From NCBI GenBank assembly GCA_937944485.1, contig CALDYU010000014.1:1-64000 (forward strand): a DNA stretch of 64,000 bases, given 5' to 3'. Numbering within the stretch: position 1 is the stretch's first letter; each line of letters opens with the position of its first letter. The notes beneath the pieces were generated by a model that made no database searches, was not told where the DNA came from, and saw only the letters and a program-made list of their open reading frames with translations. The stretch comes from an uncultured Flavobacteriaceae bacterium. Lineage in GTDB: Bacteria > Bacteroidota > Bacteroidia > Flavobacteriales > Flavobacteriaceae. This document shows positions 32,544 to 43,121 of the stretch, in pieces. Both the position numbers and the translations under genes were made by a program.

Positions 32544-33668
32544 TTATTTTTTTGGAATGAGTTTATAGATTCCTTTGCCTTCAACGGCTACATAAACAAA
32601 ACCCTTAGGGCCTTCTTTTACATCGCGAACACGTCCTAATCCTTCCATTAATTTTTCACGTTTTATGACCTTGTTTCCATTCATTTCTAATCGTTCTAGG
32701 TACTGAAAGGCCAATGAGCCAATGAGCAGGCTGCCTTTCCATTCAGAGCCATAGGTCTCTGAGCTTACAAAGGTCATTCCGCTAGGAGCGATCGAAGGAA
32801 CCCAATAATGAATTGGAGCCTCCATACCTTCCATTTCAGTTTTATCGGTGATAGTAGTGCCGCTGTAATTGATACCGTAGGTGACCAAAGGCCAGCCGTA
32901 GTTCGCCCCAGCCTTAATAATATTAATTTCGTCGCCCCCTCTTGGTCCGTGCTCATGATCCCATATTTCACCAGTTTCTGGATGTTTTACTAATCCTTGC
33001 GGATTTCTGTGACCATAACTAAAAATTGCCTTTTTTGCACCATTTTTAGCTACAAACGGATTGTCATCTGGAATGCTGCCATCATCATTGAAGCGATAAA
33101 TCTTTCCACCGTCACGACTAAGATCTTGCGGGTTTTCATCGCGAGCACCACGTTCACCAATCGAAAGAAATAAATAGCCTTTATTATCAAATACAATGCG
33201 AGAACCAAAGTGCTGCCCTCTCGTAGTATTAGGAGTCGCCTTATATAACAATTCTTGATATTCAAGCCTATTGTTCTCTATTTTTCCACGTAAAAGGGCG
33301 GTATGTCCACCTTTTTCTTTGCCTTCGGAAGAAGCATATGATAAGTATACCCACCCATTATTCTGATAGTTTGGGTGTACGACTACATCGAGAAGTCCAC
33401 CTTGTCCGCGGTTATAAACCTCAGGAATATTGGAGATTTGAATTTTTTTTCCATTTTTAAACAAATATAATTTCCCCGATTTTTCGGTAACCAATAAGTC
33501 ACCTTCGGGAAGAACCGCTAGCCCCCATGGAATCTTTAGGTTATCGATTAAAAGCACCGTAGAAAAAGGGACTTCATTAGCCTTATTAATTTGATTTTTA
33601 GGGTTTTGAGCGCAAGAATAATTGAGCATTACAACGAAAAAACCTACAAGAACCACACTTTTTTTCAT
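32544..33668 (-). CDS. PQQ-type aldose sugar dehydrogenase (glucose/sorbosone dehydrogenase family), lipoprotein
   Basis: 374 residues from ATG 33668, which gives the signal MKKSVVLVGFFVVMLNYSC with the lipobox Cys at 19; the frame is open to 33704. Six-bladed propeller of the soluble GDH/YliI family: IPWGLAVLPEGDLLVTEKSG, VVHPNYQNNGWVYLSYA, RGQHFGSRIVFDNKGYLFLSIGERG, YGHRNPQGLVKHPETGEIWDHEHGPRGGDEINII and ANYGWP. Members oxidise aldoses in the periplasm with PQQ. No PQQ synthesis genes are in the window, so the cofactor would be taken up or made elsewhere. It converges with murQ (6-bp gap). Confidence 0.9.
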   Translation of the reverse strand: MKKSVVLVGFFVVMLNYSCAQNPKNQINKANEVPFSTVLLIDNLKIPWGLAVLPEGDLLVTEKSGKLYLFKNGKKIQISNIPEVYNRGQGGLLDVVVHPNYQNNGWVYLSYASSEGKEKGGHTALLRGKIENNRLEYQELLYKATPNTTRGQHFGSRIVFDNKGYLFLSIGERGARDENPQDLSRDGGKIYRFNDDGSIPDDNPFVAKNGAKKAIFSYGHRNPQGLVKHPETGEIWDHEHGPRGGDEINIIKAGANYGWPLVTYGINYSGTTITDKTEMEGMEAPIHYWVPSIAPSGMTFVSSETYGSEWKGSLLIGSLAFQYLERLEMNGNKVIKREKLMEGLGRVRDVKEGPKGFVYVAVEGKGIYKLIPKK

Positions 33669-33811
33669 TCTGAAACGTTGAAATATAAATAAAAGGTAAA
33701 CCATCTAACCATTAACCACTAAAAATAATAGATTTTATACGTTTAGACAATTACAAATAGTAATATTTCTGACCCCAATCGGTAATATTCGTCCCTAACT
33801 CAGCTTAACCT

Positions 33812-36800
33812 ATGCTTCCAAAAAAAAACAGGAACGTCCTCCTTGTAATCTTGTTGATATGTTTGTCAATATTTGGCACTTCTGCGCTAGCTCACTCAAA
33901 ATTAAAATTTCTACTAAATAAAGTTACTACAGCTATCGAGTCTTCGATGCTTCCTTCAAATACAAGCCACCCAACAGCGCCTGAATTTAATCCCAAAAAA
34001 AAGAATGTTCCGACTGGTACCGCTAACTCGGCGTTATTCATGACGATTATTCAAGGTGCAGATGAAGAAGTTACTTGTGCAGATGATGGTAGTACAATAG
34101 CACGATTTAACCTTTGTGGCGATTTCGACGATCGAATAATATCTTTAACTGGTTCTCCAGCAAGCGTTCAATGGGAGCAAGTGACTGGTGGGTGTACGCC
34201 AGATGTAAATACGCCATGTCCCGATACATCATGTTCCTATACTTCTGTTGGTACAGGTCAAACACTAAATATAGATGCAAGCACTATTGCAGCGGGAACT
34301 GGAGCAGAATTTCGGGTTCGCGTTAATGGCTCTGGACCTTGGTATTATTTTGAAGTAACCAAAAGTACAATTACGCAAAGCTTCGTTAAAACAGATTTTG
34401 TCTGTGGTGTTCCCGGTAGAATTCAAATTACCAATTTATCGAGTGCCTACGAATTTAGCATCGATAGTGGTAGTGGATTTGGCCCTTGGCAAGGACCAAT
34501 CTTTGATAATTTAACGCCGGGCACTTATAATATAAAGGCTAGATTACAAAATACTACAGGTGCCTGTGAATACCCTTATGAACCGATTGTTATCGAACAA
34601 CAAGATATTGCCATTGATGTTACTTTTACCGATGCCCAATGTTCAGGCGATACGGGGAGCATTACTGTTAATGTGAATAACACGGTTCCCGGACCATACA
34701 AATATACCTTACTGGATAATACGGGTACTGCGCAAGAATTCACTGCTTTTTTGCCAGCAGACAGTTATACTTTTGCAGCAGTAGGTTTTGGTACCTACAT
34801 CGTGCAGGTAGAAACACAGCAATGCACAGGTGATCCGCTAAATGGAATTGATCCGCCAAGGCAAAACCTTGACACTCTTGGAAACCCTATCGTAATAGGT
34901 AATGGCTTGCAACCGCTAGATGCTTCAACTGAGGTTAATAGTAGTTTCGGGTGTGCCAATATTACAGATGTAGCTATTACAGTAAATACAACGGGAGGTG
35001 CGGCACCATATACATTTACGGTAAATGGTGGTGCGCCTCAACCTTCTTATACCGGTTCAACAACATACACAGTTACAGCTGCGGGGACCTACGATTTTTT
35101 AATAACAGATAGTAATAATTGTACGATAACAGCATCTTCTAATGTAGAAGATTTGGCACCTCCAACTATTAATGCAATTGGTGTAAATGGTACCTGTTCT
35201 AATGGTGGTGCTCGCATTGATTTTGATGTGGTTAATGCAAATGGGTACAATTTATCATACCGTGTTAATTCGGCAGACCCTTGGGATACCAATCCTTCTG
35301 TTTCTGTTCCTGCGGGGACTTATACTGAAATTGAAGTTCTTTACCAGCAAGGTGGATTTCAATGTACTATGACATTGCCTAACGTTACTGTAACTACGGT
35401 AGGTGCCATAACAGGTTCTGCCACTAAAATTGCAGATCGTTCTTGTGATGGATCTGGTGGAGTTATTGGTGGACAAATAGATTTTGGTGCAGCCAGCGGT
35501 GGTTCAGGCAGTGGATATACCTTTAGTATTGACGGATTGAATTTTAGTATCACCACCTCTTATACAGGATTAATTGCTGGTACGTATACCCCCATGATTG
35601 AAGATGGTGGTGGTTGTCGTTTAGCGCTTACACCGATTACTATTTTAGATACTGATCCTCCAACAGATATTGATTTTGTAGCGACAAATAGTAACTGTGC
35701 AGCGAATACTATTGATGTACAATTAATCGCGACAAGTAATTTCGCCATTACGAATTATGCTATCATTAGTCCAGTAAACATAAATAATGGCGCAAGTGAT
35801 TCTTTTATCGCCTTAGATGCTTCTCAGTCTTATATTTTTCAGATTACAGATGCTAATAATTGTATTTATACAGAAGGATATTCCCCCAGCATATTAAGTA
35901 CAATACGCGCAAGAGTCAAAGCAGGCGGAGATACGCAAATTTGCGCTGGGGCTACTGACGGTTCGGGCGCCTTCTTAATTGATGGTTTTGCGAATAACTA
36001 TACGTATAATATTAATGGTGGCGCTGAAAGCGCGGCACAAAATTCCTCAGAAGTTTCATTAACGGGTTTGGGGGCAGCGACCTATACGATTATGGTAACC
36101 GATGTCGATACAGGTTGTACCGATACTTCAAGTTTTACAGTACAAGAACCTGCGACACCTTTGTCGCTTACGGGCATAGTGACTGCTATGTCTTGTAACA
36201 ATGGTAATATAGGACGTGTAGTTGCCAATGCAACAGGAGGTTGGGGAAATAACAGATATACCCTTACATATCCAGATGGCATTACAACTGTTGGTCCTAA
36301 AACTGGACCTACATTTGGGGCGCTTTCTGCTGCATCTTCGCCCGGTAACCCATATACTTTAGAGGTGGAAGATGCGGAAGGATGTATTGCAATATTTACT
36401 TTCGATCTAACACCAATTGACGCTCCAACTTTGAGTTTAGATACTGTTGCTTCAAATTTATGCTATGTTCCTGGTACCGGTGCTGCACTGCAGGTTACAT
36501 CCGTTGTTGGAACTGCACCGATCGCAACACACCAATACCGAATAAATGGCGGAGCATTACAGTCGAGTCCGGTATTTTCTGGACTTAGCCCAGGTAATTA
36601 TACTTTAGAAGTTGTTGATGGTAATAATTGTACAGATACTATTAGCGCTACCATAAGACCACAATTGCGCGTAAACACCTCTATCGATGCTGAAATACCA
36701 TGCGGAGGAGCTGATGGTGGCATTCGCGTAGAAGCAACAGGAGGGTATTTGACGAATGCAACCCCAAAATCATATGAAGTAAGTAATGACAACGGGGTAA

Positions 36801-39800
36801 CTTTTGCACCCGCCGTAGCATTTACGACAAACACTTTCATCTATAACACTACGGTACCAGGGGTATATGTGTTTAGAATTTCCGATAATGAGGCTTGCAT
36901 TGCACAGTCAGAGCCAATTACCTTGAATCCGCCACTATCAATTGATCCAGCAAGTGTAATTGTAACCCCTGCGAGTTGTGGAGAAACAACCAATGGCATT
37001 GTACAAATAATACCAGATGCCACAAGCGGAGTGCCTGGTTATGAAATAAGTTTTGATGGAGCCCCTTTTGGTTTACAATCTACTTTTTCAAATTTAGTTG
37101 CAGGAAATACGTATTCGTATATTGTTAGAGATTCTCGTGGTTGTACAACGGTACCGACTTCGGTTACAATACCCTTAGATGGCACCCCGCCACCCGCAGC
37201 TACAGTGACCTCGAATTTGGCGACCTGTCTTTCTGGTACCCTTGAAGGTTCAATTGATATTACGGGTGTGACCGGTGGTACTCCTGATTTTACCTATATT
37301 TTGCAAGATCAATTTGGTATAGAAATTACGAGAACGGGACCAACAAATAGTACTACCGCGACGTTTAATAATATTATTCCGGGAGATTATACTGTGGTTA
37401 CTATTGATGCGCTTGGCTGTAGAGATGTAGACACTATTTCTGTTATTCAAAATATAGTAAATGTGGTTCCCGATCCTGTAACGCCCGTTTGTTCTGTTGC
37501 TGGCTTCAGCAATACGGTCGAAATTTTGGGTGGTGTAGGTCCCTTTTTAATTAGGTTAGAAAATGATCCTGCCGCTCCCGTAACCCCTAATATTCCACCA
37601 AGAAGACACACCTTTAATGGCTTGCAATTTGGTGTAACGTATACTGTTGAGGTTACTGATGTAGGTACTGGGTGTATTTATTTAGAAGAAATACCGCCTG
37701 TAGATTCTCCTTCAACTTTAGATGTTAGTGCCGCGACTACTGCTGGCTACTGCGACGCGAATCGATTTGGTCAAATAACCTACGATGTTAGTGGCTTTGC
37801 AGCTAATAGCGATTTAATTGTTGAAGTTTTAAATACTGATACTGGAGTGCGATCTACAATAGCATCTCCGACAAACGTATCGCCTACTTATTCAGGATCT
37901 TATGAGGCATTACCAGGTAATTATCAAATTATTGTCACAGATCTTACTGATAATTGTACTGATGCGGCCAGTGTAACTATTTTACAAAATTTGCCATCTA
38001 TAGATATTGTGGCTACTGACCCGGCCAATTGTGCTGCTAATGGTTCGATAACGGTACAAGGAAATGGAGGCGGAGGTGGCCCCTATACTTTTGCATTTAT
38101 GGCGGTGGGAGTTTCTCCAACACCGGTAGACTATTCAGCTGCTACTACTTTTTTTGGCCCCTCGGGTAATTATGATGTATATGTACAAGATGCTTTTGGT
38201 TGTACTTCGTTTGCCATTGCTGAAATTATTCCATTAGACCCAATATTACCTTCACCAACATTGATTGTTGACAATCAATGTGCGGTGGCTTCACCAACAT
38301 TTGATATTACAGTGAGTGTGCCAGCGTCGGTTGATACACCACGTTTTACTTTGGGTGGAGATTCACAATTTGGAGTGTTAAACGGGGGCGGAACGGCATG
38401 GGAATATACCTATACGGTGACGACACCAGGTAATTATACGGTCGATGTAATCGATGCTAATGGTTGCACAAGTCAAGGCGTTGCTGAAGTCTTTGAGTTC
38501 ATTTCGGCTTCTGGTGGTTTCAGCACCGAATCAACCTGTAATAATAATGATGGAGTAATAACCATAATTCCGAATGGTGGTAGTGGTAATTTTGATTACG
38601 AACTAACTGGAGTGGATTATACCACGAGTGCTGTAGGCCCCATAACACAATCTGATAATCCCGTTTTTACAGGAATAAGACCAGGTAGTTATCAGGTTTT
38701 AGTTACTGATAGAGATGTGACAGATGGTATTACTAATTGTAGCTTTTTAGTAAGTAATATTAATTTAGAAGCAGCAACCGTTCCTGTAGTAATACCCACG
38801 GTACCACAAAATATTACCTGTAATGGCGATGCTGATGGTAGTATTGATATTGCCCTTCAAGCGGGCACTGATATTGATGCTCCTATTGATTATCGATTAG
38901 TAAACTTTACAACTCGCGCTCTCATTTCGAACAATGCTTCTGGCTCTTTTTCTGGACTTGCAGCAGGAAGTTATGAGGTAGAAGTTATCTCTTCAAGAAA
39001 CTGTACGGCTTTATCAGGAGAGCTAGTCATCTCAGAACCACCTTTATTTACTATTTCGGCTTCAGCTACACCGTTTACGTGTGAATCTGGCGCAAATAGA
39101 TTTAGCTCGTCTACCTTAACGGCAACAATAACTAATGCGGGTACTCCTTCAAACTATCGCTATAGTATTACTGGTTTTGAGAATTATCAAACCAGTAACA
39201 CTTTTGAAATAATTGATAATGGTAGTTCTCAAAATATAACAGTATATGCCATTGATGATAATGGTTGTCAATCAACAGCGAGTGTCGTAATTAATCCGCC
39301 TACGACTGTTGTGCCTTCCATTACTGTAATGGATCCTTTAAATTGTAGAGACCCCGAACGTGTTCGGATTGAAGTGACTGGTACAACAGATTTTACGGTG
39401 TCTACGAATGCCGCAGTTGCAGTTGCTCCTGTTACGAATAGTACTGGAAATAATTATGTCGATATCCTTTTACCTAGTGCTGGAGATTATCTTTTTGAAA
39501 TTCAAGACAATTTACCCAATGGTTGTGCTTACCCTTTACCAATTCATACTGTGGTAGCACCTATAGATCCTTCTGTTAGTATAGCTGAATTGAATCCTGT
39601 GCAATGCTACAATGGTAGTGATGGTGCGCTTAGTATCGAAGTGTTGAATTATACAGGAGTATATAGCTATCAAGTATTTGCTGGCAATGACCCTTTAAAG
39701 AATACGCCGTTGGCATCTGGTAATTTAGATACGGCCAATAACCCAGAGACCATTTCAGGCTTACCTGGTGGTAATTTCTTTGTTGAAGTAACAGCAGCAG

Positions 39801-42307
39801 CAATGCCTTTTTGCTCTGCTGAAAGTAATATTGCAACAATACGCACACCGAATGGAGAATTAATAGTAACGGCCGTCGAAGTAGGTAATGTTAGCTGTTC
39901 TAATAATACTGGGATTATCACTGCTACTGCCTCAGGTGGTTGGGACACCATGGCCTATGAGTATCGATTATTACGGGACAATGGTTCGGGATATGTGGAG
40001 GCAATCCCTTTTTCAGCTAATGACGAATTTCAAAATTTATCAAGTGGTAATTATCGTGTTGAGGTTAGAGATGCCGAATCTTGTGTTGATTCCTTTGATA
40101 TTAATTTACCGATAGTACCGGCTATAGATGCTGGTATACGTGAGCCACTAGCCTTACAATGCCCTAACGGAAATAATGCGGTACTAGAAGCATTTGATCC
40201 GACTAGTGGCGATAGTACCACAGCAGTAGCAGGTGCAAGTGGTGGCTTCCCCGGTGCTGGTTATAATTATCAGTTATTATACCTCAACAGTAATGATAAT
40301 ACGGATATTAATTCGACTAGTGGCCTGCAAAACACCCCAACATTTATAGGTGCAAGTGGTGGATTTATAAGCGGCGGGTGGTATGCTATTGCGGTGACAT
40401 CGAGTTATGATTGCTCATTTGTAACAGAGCCGTATTTCGTTAATCCACCCCCACCAATTGAACCAAGACTAGTACAGACTAGAGTACCTGGCTGTGGTGG
40501 TACAGGAGAAATGCGTTTGTTCGTTGAGAATCCTGATCCGGCATTTACTTACGAATATGTGGCGTTTGAAAACGGGGTGCAAGTTGGTGTATATACTGAC
40601 CTACCTGCCAGTGCCGCAACGCTGGTTTCTGGTACAGCTGGAATATTGTATCAATTTGATGTTCGCAAAAAAAACGCGTCAAATACTTGCCTTCCAGTAC
40701 GGTCGAACGGGATTACGATGACTGATGCCTCAGGAATTACTTTGTTGCCTAATTTGCCTGATGATATTTCTTGTGCCTCAGAGCTAGACGGGCGTATAGA
40801 ATCATTTATTAACGGAGGCGTCGGTGGAGAAATGTTTACTTTGTATAATGGTGACCCTGTTGATGCTTTTAACCCTGTAGCTTCCGCGTCAATTTTTAGA
40901 GGTCCTCAAGATAATGGCACTTTTGAAGGTCTGCCTCAAGGTATGGATTACTATATCGCCGTAACAAGTGGTGTAACCTGTAGTGATATTGCGGGGCCAT
41001 TTGAAATTATTCGGCCAGCACCTATAGTATATGTTCCATCAGCCACACCAGTTAGTTGTAATGGAGAAGCAGATGGTGCGGTTACTATAGAAGTAACAAG
41101 TGGTGGAGTAGGATTAATTCAATTTGCCATAGCTCCTAATTTCAGTGAATTTTTTAGTGACCCAAGCACACCAGGGGCCTATACTTTCGAGGATCTAGCC
41201 GCTGGTACTTATGAAGTTTTAATACAAGATGAGAATGGGTGTTTCGAAAGAGATATGATTGAAGTTTTAGAACCTAGCGTCATCTCGGCGACAATAATAG
41301 ATAGTAGTCCTGAAACATGTATAGGGTTCGAAGATGGTACTGCTCAACTGAGTATAAGTGGTGGAACCCCTTTTATTGACCCTGTCACTTTTGCTACCTA
41401 TTATGAAACCAAATTAATTGGGCCAAATTCTGACGGTAGTGAAGTATTTGTACGTAATGATAATTTACGATTTGAAAATCTTATCGGCGGAGAAACGTAT
41501 ATCGTTTTAATTCAAGATGCTAATCTTTGTCCTGCGGATATTCAAATCCCCGTTGACGTTGGAGTAGATCTAAGTGCAGTGCCTGATGTAGTTTATGGTT
41601 GTGTTGGCATTTTTCCGAATAGCACAGCGACCGTTGAAATGAATGATTCGAGCATATTATCAGAGTTGCTTTTTGCCTTAGACCCCGTTGATCCGACCGA
41701 TGCCATAACAGCGAATGCCAGTATTGAAAATACATGGGGAGATTTGACAGCTGGAGACCATGTAGTTTATATATATCACCTTAATGGATGTACTAATTCA
41801 GTAACCTTTTCAATAGATGCTTATGAGCCTTTAGTTCTTTCAGCCGAGAAAACAGGTCCGAATGAGGTTACAGCCTATGCTGAAGGAGGTTATGGCAATT
41901 ATGAGTTTTTCTTTCAAGGAGAATCGACAGGTACTGATATCGTATTTACGACCAATGAAAGCACATTGGTAAATATTCGAGTACGTGATGAAGGAGGATG
42001 TGTAGCCGAAGTGACCATACCTTTTGAATTCACGGGAATGTTAGATTTTCCAAACTTCTTTACGCCAGATGGTGATGTGGAAAATGAAACTTGGGCGCCA
42101 GAAAACAGAGATCTTTTTCCAAACATAGAAGTCAAAATATACGATCGCTATGGTCGTGTTGTTAAAACACTAGATCAGGTAGAACGTTGGGATGGAAAGT
42201 ATGAGCAGACTGGTGAACCCTTACCTACAGGTGATTACTGGTACGTGGTCAACGCAAATGATAAAAGCCAACAACGTTATGTTGGGCATTTTACCCTTTA
42301 TAGATAA
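33812..42307 (+). CDS. giant SprB-like repeat adhesin with T9SS type B C-terminal domain
   Basis: 2831 residues. A signal peptide (about 1-28, NVLLVILLICLSIFGTSALA) is followed by a low-complexity linker, a unique N-terminal domain (about 75-190) and about 29 diverged units of roughly 90 residues. Each unit runs C(N)G..DG.(I/V) to G.Y...V.D..GC, the pattern of SprB repeats. The C-terminal domain (2743-2831) starts PNFFTPDGD, has KIYDRYGRVV and ends YVGHFTLYR, the gliding-motility-associated type B sorting domain. It should be exported by the type IX system and attached to or released from the surface as an adhesin. Cysteines recur twice per unit. No catalytic domain is seen. It is a monocistronic gene with its own terminator. 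Confidence 0.92.
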   Translation: MLPKKNRNVLLVILLICLSIFGTSALAHSKLKFLLNKVTTAIESSMLPSNTSHPTAPEFNPKKKNVPTGTANSALFMTIIQGADEEVTCADDGSTIARFNLCGDFDDRIISLTGSPASVQWEQVTGGCTPDVNTPCPDTSCSYTSVGTGQTLNIDASTIAAGTGAEFRVRVNGSGPWYYFEVTKSTITQSFVKTDFVCGVPGRIQITNLSSAYEFSIDSGSGFGPWQGPIFDNLTPGTYNIKARLQNTTGACEYPYEPIVIEQQDIAIDVTFTDAQCSGDTGSITVNVNNTVPGPYKYTLLDNTGTAQEFTAFLPADSYTFAAVGFGTYIVQVETQQCTGDPLNGIDPPRQNLDTLGNPIVIGNGLQPLDASTEVNSSFGCANITDVAITVNTTGGAAPYTFTVNGGAPQPSYTGSTTYTVTAAGTYDFLITDSNNCTITASSNVEDLAPPTINAIGVNGTCSNGGARIDFDVVNANGYNLSYRVNSADPWDTNPSVSVPAGTYTEIEVLYQQGGFQCTMTLPNVTVTTVGAITGSATKIADRSCDGSGGVIGGQIDFGAASGGSGSGYTFSIDGLNFSITTSYTGLIAGTYTPMIEDGGGCRLALTPITILDTDPPTDIDFVATNSNCAANTIDVQLIATSNFAITNYAIISPVNINNGASDSFIALDASQSYIFQITDANNCIYTEGYSPSILSTIRARVKAGGDTQICAGATDGSGAFLIDGFANNYTYNINGGAESAAQNSSEVSLTGLGAATYTIMVTDVDTGCTDTSSFTVQEPATPLSLTGIVTAMSCNNGNIGRVVANATGGWGNNRYTLTYPDGITTVGPKTGPTFGALSAASSPGNPYTLEVEDAEGCIAIFTFDLTPIDAPTLSLDTVASNLCYVPGTGAALQVTSVVGTAPIATHQYRINGGALQSSPVFSGLSPGNYTLEVVDGNNCTDTISATIRPQLRVNTSIDAEIPCGGADGGIRVEATGGYLTNATPKSYEVSNDNGVTFAPAVAFTTNTFIYNTTVPGVYVFRISDNEACIAQSEPITLNPPLSIDPASVIVTPASCGETTNGIVQIIPDATSGVPGYEISFDGAPFGLQSTFSNLVAGNTYSYIVRDSRGCTTVPTSVTIPLDGTPPPAATVTSNLATCLSGTLEGSIDITGVTGGTPDFTYILQDQFGIEITRTGPTNSTTATFNNIIPGDYTVVTIDALGCRDVDTISVIQNIVNVVPDPVTPVCSVAGFSNTVEILGGVGPFLIRLENDPAAPVTPNIPPRRHTFNGLQFGVTYTVEVTDVGTGCIYLEEIPPVDSPSTLDVSAATTAGYCDANRFGQITYDVSGFAANSDLIVEVLNTDTGVRSTIASPTNVSPTYSGSYEALPGNYQIIVTDLTDNCTDAASVTILQNLPSIDIVATDPANCAANGSITVQGNGGGGGPYTFAFMAVGVSPTPVDYSAATTFFGPSGNYDVYVQDAFGCTSFAIAEIIPLDPILPSPTLIVDNQCAVASPTFDITVSVPASVDTPRFTLGGDSQFGVLNGGGTAWEYTYTVTTPGNYTVDVIDANGCTSQGVAEVFEFISASGGFSTESTCNNNDGVITIIPNGGSGNFDYELTGVDYTTSAVGPITQSDNPVFTGIRPGSYQVLVTDRDVTDGITNCSFLVSNINLEAATVPVVIPTVPQNITCNGDADGSIDIALQAGTDIDAPIDYRLVNFTTRALISNNASGSFSGLAAGSYEVEVISSRNCTALSGELVISEPPLFTISASATPFTCESGANRFSSSTLTATITNAGTPSNYRYSITGFENYQTSNTFEIIDNGSSQNITVYAIDDNGCQSTASVVINPPTTVVPSITVMDPLNCRDPERVRIEVTGTTDFTVSTNAAVAVAPVTNSTGNNYVDILLPSAGDYLFEIQDNLPNGCAYPLPIHTVVAPIDPSVSIAELNPVQCYNGSDGALSIEVLNYTGVYSYQVFAGNDPLKNTPLASGNLDTANNPETISGLPGGNFFVEVTAAAMPFCSAESNIATIRTPNGELIVTAVEVGNVSCSNNTGIITATASGGWDTMAYEYRLLRDNGSGYVEAIPFSANDEFQNLSSGNYRVEVRDAESCVDSFDINLPIVPAIDAGIREPLALQCPNGNNAVLEAFDPTSGDSTTAVAGASGGFPGAGYNYQLLYLNSNDNTDINSTSGLQNTPTFIGASGGFISGGWYAIAVTSSYDCSFVTEPYFVNPPPPIEPRLVQTRVPGCGGTGEMRLFVENPDPAFTYEYVAFENGVQVGVYTDLPASAATLVSGTAGILYQFDVRKKNASNTCLPVRSNGITMTDASGITLLPNLPDDISCASELDGRIESFINGGVGGEMFTLYNGDPVDAFNPVASASIFRGPQDNGTFEGLPQGMDYYIAVTSGVTCSDIAGPFEIIRPAPIVYVPSATPVSCNGEADGAVTIEVTSGGVGLIQFAIAPNFSEFFSDPSTPGAYTFEDLAAGTYEVLIQDENGCFERDMIEVLEPSVISATIIDSSPETCIGFEDGTAQLSISGGTPFIDPVTFATYYETKLIGPNSDGSEVFVRNDNLRFENLIGGETYIVLIQDANLCPADIQIPVDVGVDLSAVPDVVYGCVGIFPNSTATVEMNDSSILSELLFALDPVDPTDAITANASIENTWGDLTAGDHVVYIYHLNGCTNSVTFSIDAYEPLVLSAEKTGPNEVTAYAEGGYGNYEFFFQGESTGTDIVFTTNESTLVNIRVRDEGGCVAEVTIPFEFTGMLDFPNFFTPDGDVENETWAPENRDLFPNIEVKIYDRYGRVVKTLDQVERWDGKYEQTGEPLPTGDYWYVVNANDKSQQRYVGHFTLYR
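34380..42020 (+). repeat. tandem coding repeats, about 29 SprB-type units
   Basis: Protein-level repeats of about 90 residues inside the adhesin. Recognisable beginnings include QNITCNGDADGSID, NPVQCYNGSDGALS and TPVSCNGEADGAV; recognisable ends include GTYDFLITDSNNC, GNYTLEVVDGNNC and GTYEVLIQDENGC. At DNA level the units are well diverged, so this is an old array, not a recent expansion. Confidence 0.8.
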
Positions 42308-42333
42308 ATCTTAAGAAAGCCTTTTGTTAAAGC

Positions 42334-42356
42334 GGCCTTTGCTTGAAGGTCTTTTT
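42334..42356 (+). terminator. probable intrinsic terminator of the adhesin gene
   Basis: A 6-bp stem GGCCTT (42334-42339) / AAGGTC (42346-42351) with one G-T wobble and a 6-nt loop, followed by T5. It lies 27 nt after the adhesin stop. The stem is short, so strength is uncertain. Confidence 0.5.
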
Positions 42357-42390
42357 GTATATTTAATTTTCATAAAAGGAAAATTAGAAG

Positions 42391-43110
42391 GTGGGGAAAC
42401 GATTTGCTTTATTGGCTTTATTTGTGGTATTTCAAAGTTGTGCTGCACAATCTACAACGCAGCTTATTGATGCAAAATTACAGACTACAGTAACTGAAAA
42501 TTTAAGCTACTATCTGTATTACCCTAAAGCATACCAGAAAAAAACTAAAGAAAAGTTTCCGTTACTACTTTTTTTGCATGGCGGTGGAGAAGCTGGGGAT
42601 AGTTTAGCAGCCATCAAACGCAATGGTCCGCCTAAAATGATTGTTGAAGGAAAGCAATTTCCTTTTCTAATACTCGCGCCGCAGAATCCCTATCAAAAGA
42701 AATGGTGGAATACGCGCGCCGTACATCAATTGTTAGATACAATTATAGCCAATAATCGCATAGATAAAAGGCGTATTTATTTGACTGGATTAAGTAGGGG
42801 AGGAGGCGCTGCTTGGGAAATGGCGGTTCAATATCCTGATAAATTTGCTGCAATGGCTGTTGTTTGTGGTATGGCTCCCTTACCTTATGCCTCATGGATC
42901 AATAAACAAATGCCGATTTGGGTATTTCATGGTGAAGAAGACAAATCCATTCCCATTTCTGAGTCTGAAACTATGGTTAAACGATTAGAACAAATGGGTT
43001 ATGATATCAAATTTACGCGCTACCCGGGTGTGGGTCATAGTTCATGGATTCAAGCGTATCAAACAGAACAACTTTATGACTGGTTCATGAAGCAAAAGCA
43101 AGCAGATTGA
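42391..43110 (+). CDS. alpha/beta hydrolase lipoprotein (prolyl oligopeptidase/esterase type)
   Basis: 239 residues, starting at GTG. The signal reads GKRFALLALFVVFQSC with the lipobox Cys at 17. The fold has the oxyanion segment LLFLHGGGEAGD, the nucleophile elbow GLSRGGGAAW, an Asp in FHGEEDKSIP and the catalytic His in YPGVGHSSW. It resembles phospholipase/carboxylesterase and polysaccharide-associated esterases that occur near SusC/D loci; substrate unknown. A possible TTG-N18-TAATTTTC promoter (42343-42371) precedes it. The next gene starts 11 nt after its stop. Confidence 0.85.
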   Translation: MGKRFALLALFVVFQSCAAQSTTQLIDAKLQTTVTENLSYYLYYPKAYQKKTKEKFPLLLFLHGGGEAGDSLAAIKRNGPPKMIVEGKQFPFLILAPQNPYQKKWWNTRAVHQLLDTIIANNRIDKRRIYLTGLSRGGGAAWEMAVQYPDKFAAMAVVCGMAPLPYASWINKQMPIWVFHGEEDKSIPISESETMVKRLEQMGYDIKFTRYPGVGHSSWIQAYQTEQLYDWFMKQKQAD

Positions 43111-43121
43111 ATATAAGAAAT

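Noticed and set aside
39670..39951. 93-codon open frame antisense to the adhesin, and several similar ones between 34 and 42 kb
   Set aside because: They mirror the repetitive sense codons of the adhesin and show no start context or protein family pattern.
34380..42020. Regularly spaced repeats that might suggest a CRISPR array or satellite
   Set aside because: The repetition is at protein level in one continuous reading frame; DNA copies are diverged and about 270 bp long, unlike CRISPR repeats.
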